A stretch of 64,000 nt of DNA from CBDAQA01 sp965198865 (GTDB lineage: Bacteria > Planctomycetota > Phycisphaerae > Tepidisphaerales > Tepidisphaeraceae). Each line of letters opens with the position of its first letter. The first letter of the stretch is position 1. The position numbers and the translations under genes were made by a program. Below the pieces are notes generated by a model. The model did no database searches. It worked only from the letters and a program-made list of their open reading frames with translations, and was not told the DNA's origin. Location of the stretch: positions 1 to 64,000 of the forward strand of contig CBDAQA010000027.1 in NCBI GenBank assembly GCA_965198865.1, written 5' to 3'. Shown here one piece after another: positions 41,787 to 49,919 of this stretch.

Positions 41787-42169
41787 CTCTTCCGGTCGTG
41801 AACATCAGCAACGGCTCAACGCGCCCCATATCGATTTGGCAATGAACTGATATCCAAAACAACCATGAGAGGTTGTTTTAACCGGTCGCTCGTTCCGGCA
41901 CGCGATCAACTCGACTTGCGTCTGTTTCGCCGCGAACCGGCAGCGTGAAATAACCGTCTCCGCCAAAATGTGAGCGTGCACGCTTATCGCCGTTACACGT
42001 TTCATAAGCCTTACCTGATTAAGCGATTAAGAGAATTCAAAAACTGGCTTTTGACATCGGCACGGCCCTCGCTCTGGGGTGATTCGTGTAACGCAGTGGA
42101 CGCTGTAGGTCGCAGGGACTTGTCGGGCGTCGTGCGGGCCGAACGGGTTGGGTCACGAAAGAGGTCGTC
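41787..42169. other. Long AT-richer leader region
   Basis: No gene seen. Base composition is lower in GC than anything nearby. It contains the hairpin at 41855-41878 and TTGACA at 42051-42056 with no good -10 at normal spacing. Probably the untranslated leader and promoter region of the pseudo-receiver gene. Confidence 0.4.
41855..41878. terminator. Bidirectional terminator-like hairpin
   Basis: AAAACAACC pairs with GGTTGTTTT, six-base loop, A-rich on one side and T-rich on the other, so it can end transcription in either direction between the oxidoreductase (minus) and the receiver-like gene (plus). Confidence 0.5.
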
Positions 42170-42652
42170 ATGTTCAAGAGTCAAAACGAGCAGGTCACCG
42201 TGCTCGGCGTGTGCGTCGAGGAGCCGGCGATGGTCGGCCGGACCGAGATGTTGGACTTCTGCAGCGTTCGGTCGGGCCGGCGGGCCATCGACATGATGCG
42301 CATGCTGTCGTTCGACCTGGTCCTGGTCGGCATGCGTCTGCCGGATGCGTCCACCTGGGACTTCGTCCGCCGCGTCCGCACCGGGTCGCCCTGGCAGAAG
42401 TGGGCCCTGGTCGGCGGGGGCGTTGGCGGACTGATCACCGACGACCAGGAGCGGTCGGCCCGCATGTTCGGCTCGGTCCGCATCTACGACGTGATGCCCA
42501 GCAGCGACGAGGTGCTGACCCTCGCCTCCAGCCTCCGCGAGCGCGCCGCCCAGTCGGTGTTGAACCGGACGTTCGACCGCCCGATGGCCGCCGCCTCGGC
42601 CCGGGCCACCCCGGACGACCTGGCCGGCTACCGGTCCGCCGCCGGCTTCTGA
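42170..42652 (+). CDS. Receiver-like protein lacking the phosphoacceptor Asp
   Basis: 160 residues from ATG 42170. The alpha-beta pattern of a response-regulator receiver is visible: VTVLGVCVEEPAMVGRTEML, then SFDLVLVGMRLPDASTWDFV. The residue where the phosphorylated Asp should stand (DLVLVxMRLPD) is Gly, so phosphorylation is not expected. No output domain. It stands 0.5-1 kb upstream of a small orphan gene and two PEP-CTERM genes and could regulate them as a protein-protein switch; this is inferred. Confidence 0.55.
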   Translation: MFKSQNEQVTVLGVCVEEPAMVGRTEMLDFCSVRSGRRAIDMMRMLSFDLVLVGMRLPDASTWDFVRRVRTGSPWQKWALVGGGVGGLITDDQERSARMFGSVRIYDVMPSSDEVLTLASSLRERAAQSVLNRTFDRPMAAASARATPDDLAGYRSAAGF

Positions 42653-42743
42653 CCAGGCCCGGATCGTGATCGGCCCCGTCCCCCTGAACCCGTAACGAAC
42701 CGGTCGGACTCGCCTCCGGCCCCCGGAACAAAAGGAACCTCCC

Positions 42744-42989
42744 ATGAGCGCGATTCTCACCCCCGGCAACGACCTGCTGATGCGTTCGACCCCGGCCAAG
42801 TCGGCCCCGTCGCCCTTCACGACGTTCGCGGCCGGTCACTTCATCCGCCCGGCCGCCACGGCCCAGCCGGTCGCCCCGACGTTCGCGTTCGGCCTGTGCG
42901 ACGTTTACCTCGCCGCCCCGATCGACCTCGACTTCGAGGAGCCCAACGCCGTCACCGACGCCGACCTGGAGATTGTCCAGGCCCTCTGA
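42744..42989 (+). CDS. Small hypothetical protein
   Basis: 81 residues from ATG 42744, with AAAAGGAACCTCCC upstream as a good ribosome-binding site. Residues 1-40 are Ala/Pro/Ser-rich, then FAFGLCDVYLAAPIDLDFEE and an acidic C-terminus. No family recognised. Confidence 0.5.
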   Translation: MSAILTPGNDLLMRSTPAKSAPSPFTTFAAGHFIRPAATAQPVAPTFAFGLCDVYLAAPIDLDFEEPNAVTDADLEIVQAL

Positions 42990-43158
42990 CCCGGACGGTG
43001 TCTGCCCCCACCCTCCGCCGGCCCGAAAGGGCTGCGGACGGGTTTACCCGGGACCGTTCCCGGAAGTTGAGAAATGGTTTGCACCTCTGGAGGGGTGCAG
43101 GACCGGCCCGCCTGAGCCGATTCAGGTTTTGTCGGGTCGACTGGAAAACAGGTGCAAA

Positions 43159-43737
43159 ATGTCGAAGACCACTCGTAACGCTGTGTTTGGGCTCGCCGTG
43201 GGTGCCGTCGCTTTGCTCGCCGCCCCCAGGGCGTCGAAGGCGGCCCTGACCGTCGCCTTGGAGCCGGCTCCCGGCGTGAACCTGAGCGCCCTCACCGTCG
43301 GCGAGCAGTTCGAGCTCGACCTGGTCTACAGCAGCGACAACTCCTTCGAACAGGTGACCCGGCAGAACGGCGTCCCGTCGGGCTCGTTCTCCAACCTGAC
43401 GATCCTCAGCCAGACCATCGACCCGCACCTGATGGCCGCTGCCAACCACACGACCTCCCCCGACCTGACCGCCCCGGGTGGGTTCGTGGGCGTCCGAGAT
43501 GTGGTGGAGGCCACGGCCCCGGGGAGCGGCTCGATCTTCGTCGACTTCGACCTGAACCAGAGCGGCGGCAACTTCGTCGAGACCAACGAGAAGAGCTCCT
43601 ACTTCTTCGACACCAACACGCTGAACTTCACGGTCGGCGCGACCGCCGTCCCCGAGCCGGCCTCGGCCGGCATCCTGGGCATGGCCGGCGTCGGCCTGCT
43701 CGGCCGTCGCCGCCGTCGCTCGGCCGCCTCGGCCTGA
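43159..43737 (+). CDS. PEP-CTERM exported protein
   Basis: 192 residues from ATG 43159. Signal peptide at 1-28 (AVFGLAVGAVALLAAPRASK). C-terminus VPEPASAGILGMAGVGLLGRRRRRSA is the PEP-CTERM sorting signal: PEP box, hydrophobic helix, Arg cluster, recognised by exosortase. Residues 45-165 resemble cohesin-type carbohydrate/surface domains (GEQFELDLVYSSDN, GSIFVDFDLNQ). A hairpin TGCACC...GGGTGCA (43079-43099) lies in the leader. Followed by a strong terminator. Confidence 0.85.
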   Translation: MSKTTRNAVFGLAVGAVALLAAPRASKAALTVALEPAPGVNLSALTVGEQFELDLVYSSDNSFEQVTRQNGVPSGSFSNLTILSQTIDPHLMAAANHTTSPDLTAPGGFVGVRDVVEATAPGSGSIFVDFDLNQSGGNFVETNEKSSYFFDTNTLNFTVGATAVPEPASAGILGMAGVGLLGRRRRRSAASA

Positions 43738-43768
43738 GCACGATCCCGCCCTCGATTCACCCCTCCGG

Positions 43769-43803
43769 CCGCCCGGTGCCCCAACGGCACCGGGCGGTTT
43801 TTT
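43769..43803 (+). terminator. Rho-independent terminator of the PEP-CTERM gene
   Basis: CCGCCCGGTGCC (43769-43780) pairs perfectly with GGCACCGGGCGG (43786-43797), five-base loop, then TTTTTT (43798-43803). Confidence 0.85.
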
Positions 43804-43882
43804 CCGTATCCGGACCCACCAACGCGACCCTCCACCCGTCACAGACCTTCAGTCCGTCGCAGTCCCACCCGATGACGCCGGT

Positions 43883-44605
43883 ATGAGCGGAGCGCACACG
43901 GGCGTTGGGCGGATGATGGCGGTCTTGCTGGTGGCGATTGGGGCGATCGCGCTGGCACGCCCGGCGGCCGGCGCGATGACGTTGTCGTCGCTGACGAACC
44001 CCACCGTCCAGACGTTGATCGACCTCGGCAGCAACGGCGCGACGGCCGGCGATGCCCGCTACTACGACTTCAGCTACGCCGCCTCCGCCAACGGACCCGC
44101 GGCCGACGCGGTGACGGTGCAGTCGGTCGGCACCGCCGACGCCGGCGGCTTACGCTTCGTCGCCAGTTGGCTCTCGAGTGGCGGGTCGGCCATCAGCAGC
44201 ACGATCAGCTACGACGTCGCCTCGCTCGACGGCGACCCGATCAACCGGGTGAACCTGCTGTCGAACGGCACCGCGCCGATCCCCGCCGCCCGGACGTTCG
44301 TGACCACCACGATGTCCACCGCCACGCCGGCCGGGACGGCCGTCGCGCCGATCCTGACGACGTACGACGACGGCCGCACGGCACCGACCGACGTCGACTC
44401 GGCCACGGCGCCGCTGGCGGTGCCGCAGCCTTTGGTGGCCGTGACCGACACGCTGACCGCCGTGTCCGGGACCGGCGGGCTCGCGACCGCATCGTTCGTG
44501 CAGAACGGGTTCACGTTCGCCACGACGGCCACCGTGCCGGAACCGGCCGCGGGGCTCGTCATCGTGGTGGGCGCGCTCGCGGGCCGCCGCGTCAGACGCA
44601 AGTAA
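43883..44605 (+). CDS. Second PEP-CTERM-like exported protein
   Basis: 240 residues from ATG 43883. Signal at about 10-30 (MMAVLLVAIGAIALARPAAG). C-terminal VPEPAAGLVIVVGALAGRRVRRK is a short PEP-CTERM signal. The body is Thr/Ala/Ser-rich and probably glycosylated. Function unknown. Paralogous in architecture to the previous gene, not in sequence. Confidence 0.7.
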   Translation: MSGAHTGVGRMMAVLLVAIGAIALARPAAGAMTLSSLTNPTVQTLIDLGSNGATAGDARYYDFSYAASANGPAADAVTVQSVGTADAGGLRFVASWLSSGGSAISSTISYDVASLDGDPINRVNLLSNGTAPIPAARTFVTTTMSTATPAGTAVAPILTTYDDGRTAPTDVDSATAPLAVPQPLVAVTDTLTAVSGTGGLATASFVQNGFTFATTATVPEPAAGLVIVVGALAGRRVRRK

Positions 44606-44654
44606 ACCGACCCGGTCGACCGACGATTGGGATAGGTCGCACGGGGACCTCCCC

Positions 44655-44693
44655 AGGAGCCGCGCACGGAGTAGCTCCGTGCGCGGCTCCTTT
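44655..44693. repeat. Inverted repeat acting as terminator
   Basis: Arms 44655-44671 and 44675-44691 are perfect 17-base inverted copies (AGGAGCCGCGCACGGAG) with a three-base loop, then TTT. Outer bases are identical to those of the repeat at 30841-30929. Confidence 0.8.
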
Positions 44694-44871
44694 CAGCGAC
44701 AGGACGTCCACAAGCGATCGCCCTGGCCGACGATTGGTTTGGCCGTCGCGCCGCCTTGTGATTGGTCGCCCGCCGTCCTATAACGCGGGTCCAGCCCGCA
44801 AGCCCCCGGCCCCCGCATGGGGGCCGATTGTTTTCCACGGTCGTGCCCCTGCTGAAAGCGACGGAACGCGT

Positions 44872-47358
44872 ATGCCTCGTGACATCCCGGTCGGCAATGG
44901 ACAGCTGCTGGTCACGTTCGACAACCGCTACCAGCTCCGCGACCTCTACTTCCCGCACGTCGGCCAGGAGAACCACGCCGGCGCCGGCCCGTGCCGGTTC
45001 GGCGTCTACACCGACGTGCCCGACAACAGCGGCCGGGGGCAGCTGGCGTGGACCAACGACGCAGGCTGGGCCATCCGCCAGCGCTACCTGCGTGACACGC
45101 TCACGACCAGCGTCAGCCTGGAGCACCACGCGCTGCAGCTGGTGCTCTACTGCAACGACACGGTCGACTTCCACCGCAACATCCACGTCCGCAAGATCAA
45201 GGTGAAGAACCTGGCGCACCACGAGCGCACGGTGAAGATCTACCACCACCAGGACTTCAACATGTACGGGACGAAGATCGGCGACACCGCCTACTTCGAC
45301 CCGGAGCTGCGCAGCCTGGTCCACTACCGCAACAGGCGGTACCTGATGGTCACCTTCTTCAGCAGCGGCGAGCAACGGCTGGACGAGTACGCCTGCGGCA
45401 CCAGCGGGTTCGGCGGGGCCGAGGGCACCTGGCGCGACGCCGAGGACGGGCACCTCCAGGGCAACGCGATCGCCCAGGGCGCGGTCGACAGCACGGCCGG
45501 CACGCACGTCGACCTCGCCGCCGAGGGGGAGCGCACCGTCTACATGGTGATCGTGGCCGGCCACAGCCGCGACGAGCTGCTGGAGATGCACAAGTGGATC
45601 ACCAAGCACACGCCGCAGGGCGTGATCGACCGCACCAGCAGCTACTGGCGGCTGTGGCTGGCGGGCACGAACATCAACTTCGGCAACCTGCCGCCGAAGG
45701 TGGTCGACCTGTTCAAGCGCAGCCTGCTGGTCGTCCGCACGCAGATCGACAACGGCGGGGCGATCATCGCAGCGAACGATACGGACATCATGCAGTTCGC
45801 GCGGGACACCTATAGTTACGTCTGGCCGCGCGACGGTGCGCTGGTGGCCGATTCTCTAGACTTGGCCGGTTTCCCCGACATCGCCCGCTGGTTCTATAGT
45901 TTCTGCTCCAAGGTGATCCACCCCGACGGTTACTTCTATCACAAGTACAACCCCGACGGTTCGCCGGCCAGCAGCTGGCACCCGTGGGTCATCCGCAACA
46001 AGCAGGCGATGCCGATCCAGGAGGACGAGACGGCCCTGGTCGTCTGGGCGATGTGGCGGCACTACTACCGCTACCGCGACATCGAGTTCGTCCGCCCGCT
46101 GTGGGTCGACGTCGTGCAGAAGGCGGCCGACTTCATGTGCCGCTACCGCGACCCGCGCACCGGGCTGCCGCTGCCCAGTTACGATCTATGGGAAGAGCGC
46201 TGGGGCATCCACGCGTTCACGGTGGCGACCGTCTACGGCGGGCTCAAGGCCGCTCGCAACTTCGCCGTTTGCTTCGGCGATCGCGAGAAGGCGGAGCGGT
46301 ACAACAAGGCGGCCGAGGAGGTCAGGGCCGGGGCGGCGAAGTACATGTGGTCGGAGAAGCTGAACCGCTTCGTGCGACGGCTCGTGCCCAAGGACGTGCC
46401 GACCCCGCCCGATGACGACACCTACGTGGAGACGGCCGAGCTGAAGGTGGGCGAGGCGAAGCTGGAGGACGTGTACGACGTCGACGAGGTGCTCGACGCC
46501 AGCCTGTACGCGATCTTCAAGTTCCACCTGTTCGAGGTGAACGACCCCCGCGTCGAGTCGACCATGCGGGCCGTCGAGGAGAAACTATGGGTGAAGACCC
46601 GCGTGGGCGGCGTGGCCCGGTACGAGAACGACTACTACCACCGGGTGAGCAACGACATCGCCGCCGTGCCGGGCAACCCGTGGTTCATCTGCACGATGTG
46701 GCTGGCCGACTACTACATCAGCCGCGCCCAGACGTCCGCCGAGCTGAAGCTGGCGCTGCCGATCCTGGAGTGGACCGCCGGCCACGCGCTGGAGAGCGGC
46801 GTGCTGGCCGAGCAGGTGAACCCCTACACCAACGACCCGATCAGCGTCAGCCCGCTCACCTGGAGCCACGCGACGGTGGTCAGCACCAGCATCAAGTACC
46901 TGGAGAAGCTCGAACAACTACAGTTGTGCGACAGCTGCAACCAGCCCGTGTTCCGCATGCGTCGCACCGGCCCGGTCGAGGTGAAGAGCCAGGCCACGTT
47001 TGACCGGTTGGAAGCCGAGTTCGAGCTGGCCGGCGGCCGGGAGATGGCCAGCGCGATCGGCAAGTTCACCCAGGTCGACCCCAAGACCGGCGGCACGGTG
47101 CGGGCGACGCTGGCCATCGACATCCGCGACTGCATCGGCTGCGACGTCTGCGTCGCCCACTGCGACAAGGGCGTGCTCAAGATGGTCGACGGCAAGGCCC
47201 TGATCGACCTGCGCCACCTGAACAAGTGCGACCTGAACGGCGAGTGCGTCGAGGTCTGCCCCACGGACGTGGTGACGATCCTGACCACGCCGGTGGAGGA
47301 GGAACCCGCCCTGGTGGCGAGCGGGCCGGCGGTGGGGATGATGGTGAACGGGAAGTGA
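44872..47358 (+). CDS. GH15 glucoamylase-like enzyme fused to a C-terminal ferredoxin-like domain
   Basis: 828 residues from ATG 44872. Residues about 1-640 are a GH15 glucoamylase: an N-terminal beta-sandwich (NGQLLVTFDNRYQLRDLYFP), then the (alpha/alpha)6 barrel with RDTYSYVWPRDGALVADSLD, IQEDETALVVWAMW and WEERWGIHAFTVATVYGGLK carrying the usual acidic active-site residues. A CxxC pair (CDSCNQPVF) lies near 685. Residues 754-764 read CxxCxxCxxxC and 786-796 give three more Cys, a bacterial ferredoxin-type [4Fe-4S] arrangement. Reaction expected: release of glucose from alpha-glucans; no signal peptide, so cytosolic. The fusion is unusual. Confidence 0.8.
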   Translation: MPRDIPVGNGQLLVTFDNRYQLRDLYFPHVGQENHAGAGPCRFGVYTDVPDNSGRGQLAWTNDAGWAIRQRYLRDTLTTSVSLEHHALQLVLYCNDTVDFHRNIHVRKIKVKNLAHHERTVKIYHHQDFNMYGTKIGDTAYFDPELRSLVHYRNRRYLMVTFFSSGEQRLDEYACGTSGFGGAEGTWRDAEDGHLQGNAIAQGAVDSTAGTHVDLAAEGERTVYMVIVAGHSRDELLEMHKWITKHTPQGVIDRTSSYWRLWLAGTNINFGNLPPKVVDLFKRSLLVVRTQIDNGGAIIAANDTDIMQFARDTYSYVWPRDGALVADSLDLAGFPDIARWFYSFCSKVIHPDGYFYHKYNPDGSPASSWHPWVIRNKQAMPIQEDETALVVWAMWRHYYRYRDIEFVRPLWVDVVQKAADFMCRYRDPRTGLPLPSYDLWEERWGIHAFTVATVYGGLKAARNFAVCFGDREKAERYNKAAEEVRAGAAKYMWSEKLNRFVRRLVPKDVPTPPDDDTYVETAELKVGEAKLEDVYDVDEVLDASLYAIFKFHLFEVNDPRVESTMRAVEEKLWVKTRVGGVARYENDYYHRVSNDIAAVPGNPWFICTMWLADYYISRAQTSAELKLALPILEWTAGHALESGVLAEQVNPYTNDPISVSPLTWSHATVVSTSIKYLEKLEQLQLCDSCNQPVFRMRRTGPVEVKSQATFDRLEAEFELAGGREMASAIGKFTQVDPKTGGTVRATLAIDIRDCIGCDVCVAHCDKGVLKMVDGKALIDLRHLNKCDLNGECVEVCPTDVVTILTTPVEEEPALVASGPAVGMMVNGK

Positions 47359-47423
47359 TGGGCGGTCGGTGTTTCTTCACCCGCGCCGGTGGCACGGACC
47401 GCCAGGTCGGAATATTGTTGCAC

Positions 47424-47512
47424 GCAAGCCGGGTCTGAGGGTACGCCCGAAGGCCCGGATTCCCCTGACCGTCGGATCCGGGCCTTCGGGCGTACCCTCA
47501 GACCCGGCTTGC
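47424..47512. repeat. Perfect 37-base inverted repeat upstream of a Y1 transposase
   Basis: Left arm 47424-47460 and right arm 47476-47512 match perfectly; loop 15 bases. The motif CTGAGGGTACGCCCGAAGG reappears as CTGAGGGTACCGCCGAAGA at the 3' end of the transposase gene (48132-48150). Repeats at both ends of a REP-type transposase are the RAYT/REP arrangement. Confidence 0.85.
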
Positions 47513-47524
47513 GAGGACCTTTCC

Positions 47525-48163
47525 GTGGCCCAAAAGTTACGCTGGCGTCACATCGTCATCGGCACTCTCCGGTCGTGGCTGCACGGCGACGAGCGTGGGT
47601 TTCGCAGCCGGCGTCACCGCGTCCACTCGTCGGGCGACGACAATGATCCGCCGCCGCCCGGTGAGCACGCGGGGCTGCACCGTTACCACGCGGACGGAGC
47701 GGGCGACCCGGTTGATCTGCACCTCGACGTCCGCGTCATCATCTGCGAGGCGTTCGTCCGCTAGTGGCAAGCGATGGGCTATCGCATCATCGTATGCTCG
47801 GTCGGCAAGCGACACCTGCACGCGGTCGTCGAGGGGCCGGATGCATATGCCGCGTTCATCAGGGAGGTCGGCCGGGCCAAGCAGGCGGCCAGCCACGCGG
47901 CGCGGCACCTCCTCCCTGGTGCGCTGTGGGCCGCCAACGGCGGGTTCAAGCCGATCCGCGGTCGGGGTCACTTCCGCAACTCCTACAAGTACGTCCGCAC
48001 GCGGCAGGAGGCTGGCACGGTCGCCTGGTCCTACCGCCCCGATGAGAACTGGATCGACAACGACCTGATCGGCGCGGTAATCATGTGCGGCAAGCGCGAA
48101 CCCGGGATGCGCCTGTTCCGCAAGCCGGTGCCTGAGGGTACCGCCGAAGACCCGGGTCACTAG
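47525..48163 (+). pseudogene. Y1/HUH (REP-associated-type) transposase with in-frame amber stop
   Basis: The frame from GTG 47525 reads KLRWRHIVIGTLRSWLHGDE, a typical start of this transposase family, to a TAG at 47762-47764. In the same frame it continues as WQAMGYRIIVCSVGKRHLHA (the HxH metal-ligand motif, HLH) and ends with HFRNSYKYVRTRQEAGTVAW, where the Tyr of the SYKY segment is the likely nucleophile. One stop codon therefore splits it; an ATG at 47774 could start a shorter product. Probably inactive, or requires stop read-through. Flanked by copies of its hairpin. Confidence 0.65.
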
Positions 48164-49827
48164 CGCGCGTTCGCCGCCGCCGGCGGCGTCGGGCGGACCT
48201 GCCGCGCCACCCACCCCAGCAACGCCGGGTCCGCGTATGCCGGCAATTCGCCCAGCGACGTCATCCCCTTCGGCAGCGGCGTCACCGCCCAGTCACGTCC
48301 AGCGGCCAGCTTCGCCACCCGGCCCGCCGACGCCGCGTCGCCCGCGATCGTGTAGGCCCGGCCGGGCACCGTGCGCGCCACGGCCGCCAGCTGCTCGTCC
48401 GCGACGGGCATTGGGATGTTCGTCTCGATCGGCACCGCGGCCGCGAAGCGGTCGGGCGCCTCGGCCACCAGTCTCCACGCCCCGTTCGCGCCGGCGTCCA
48501 CGCCGGTCACCGTCACCCGGTCGCGGTCGATGCCCATGCCGCCGTCGGCCAGGTGGTCCAGCAACCCCAGGATGGTGGCCGTCATGCCGGGCGTCTGCCA
48601 GTCGCACTTGACCGGCATGTGGGGGCTGACGATCACGAACGGGAAGCGGTCCTGCAGCGTGGGGTCCCGCTCCAGCGCCAGGTCGGGGCCGTGCATGCAG
48701 AGGTCGTCGTAGATCGGGCCGACCGTGTCGGCCTCGCGCAGGAACAGCATCGTCGGGTAACGCTTGCCCGGCTCGTAGCCCTTGGGCAGGTAGACGACGT
48801 AGTCCATGAAGTACGGCTGGTCGCCCACCTTCGTCGGCCAGGTGCCGAAGTGGTGACCCGGCACCGTGGGCACCGGCGTGTCGACCGGCGGCGGGGGGGC
48901 GGCGGCCAGCTGCCCGCGCGCCGCCGGGCTCGGGCGGCGTTGGGTCAGCAGCCACTCGTAGAAGTCGGGGTCCTGGTACGTCGGCCAGAACGCGTCGTGG
49001 CCGTTGCCGATCAGGTAGCTGAACCGCCGGGCCACCGGTGCCCCGGCCAGGGCGGCGTCCATCGCGCGGTTGGCGTCGACGAACTTGCCCTCGTCGTTCA
49101 GCCCCACCGACGCCCACACCGGCACCGTCCGCAGCAGCGCGCCGGCCCGCTCCGGCTGCCAGCCGAGCCCGTTCATCGGGGCCAGCGCGGCGAACCGGTC
49201 CGGCGTCGCCTGCCCCAGGCACCACGTACCCAGCGCCCCCATGCTCAGCCCCGTGACGTACACCCGGTCCGGGTCGACCCGCGCCCGGCGGAGCGTGCCG
49301 TCGATCAGGACCGACACCGCCCTGGTCATGTAGTCCATGTCCCACCGCTGCCCCCGCGGCGGGCACTGCGGCGCCAGCACCACGAACGGGAAGCTCGCGG
49401 CGAACACCGGGTTCCCCGTGCCCGCCTTCAGCAGCGACGGCGGGCCCCACGCGTACACCCCGGCCAGGTCGGAGCCCGCCTCGCCCGACCCGTGCAAGAA
49501 CACCAGCATCGGGTGGCGCTTCGCCGGCCCGTCCAACTCGTACCGGGGCGGCAGGTGCAGCAGGTAGGTCATCTCGACCCCCTTGCCGTTCACGTGCGTC
49601 TTGAACTTCAGCTTGTGGTCGCCAGGCGCGGTGGGCAGGGGCTGGTCGTGGCCGATCTCGTCGATCGGCTCGGGGGCCGGGCGGGTGGCGGGGGCGACCG
49701 TGGCGAACGACGGGGCGGGATCGGACGGGTCGGCCCGCGCGAGGGCGGCCCCGCCGGCGGCGACGGCCACCAGCAGGCCGGCGGTCGCCCGCCACCCGCC
49801 ATTGTGCAACCGTCCACGCCAAGGCAT
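48160..49827 (-). CDS. Exported double esterase-like protein, second domain lacking the Ser nucleophile
   Basis: 555 residues from ATG 49827, with a signal (WRATAGLLVAVAAGGAALARA). Two tandem alpha/beta-hydrolase domains of the LpqC/PHB-depolymerase type: domain 1 (residues about 65-330) has HPMLVFLHGSGE and the nucleophile elbow VTGLSMGALGTW, with NGHDAFW as the His; domain 2 (about 355-550) has YPTMLFLREADTVG, but its elbow is VTGVDAGANGAW, with Asp instead of Ser. The first half may be active (esterase/feruloyl-type), the second non-catalytic. The 3' end overlaps the transposase pseudogene end by four bases. Confidence 0.7.
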   Translation of the reverse strand: MPWRGRLHNGGWRATAGLLVAVAAGGAALARADPSDPAPSFATVAPATRPAPEPIDEIGHDQPLPTAPGDHKLKFKTHVNGKGVEMTYLLHLPPRYELDGPAKRHPMLVFLHGSGEAGSDLAGVYAWGPPSLLKAGTGNPVFAASFPFVVLAPQCPPRGQRWDMDYMTRAVSVLIDGTLRRARVDPDRVYVTGLSMGALGTWCLGQATPDRFAALAPMNGLGWQPERAGALLRTVPVWASVGLNDEGKFVDANRAMDAALAGAPVARRFSYLIGNGHDAFWPTYQDPDFYEWLLTQRRPSPAARGQLAAAPPPPVDTPVPTVPGHHFGTWPTKVGDQPYFMDYVVYLPKGYEPGKRYPTMLFLREADTVGPIYDDLCMHGPDLALERDPTLQDRFPFVIVSPHMPVKCDWQTPGMTATILGLLDHLADGGMGIDRDRVTVTGVDAGANGAWRLVAEAPDRFAAAVPIETNIPMPVADEQLAAVARTVPGRAYTIAGDAASAGRVAKLAAGRDWAVTPLPKGMTSLGELPAYADPALLGWVARQVRPTPPAAANAR

Positions 49828-49919
49828 GCCGACCGCTCCCTGTTGTGCTCCCGGACACGCCCCCGGCCCACCACTGTTAGCCGGCGCGGGGGCGGATTCT
49901 AGACCCGGACGCTGGGCCG

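Noticed and set aside
41805..42005. 66-codon minus-strand frame in the AT-richer leader
   Set aside because: It runs across a terminator-like hairpin, has no ribosome-binding site and no recognisable features.
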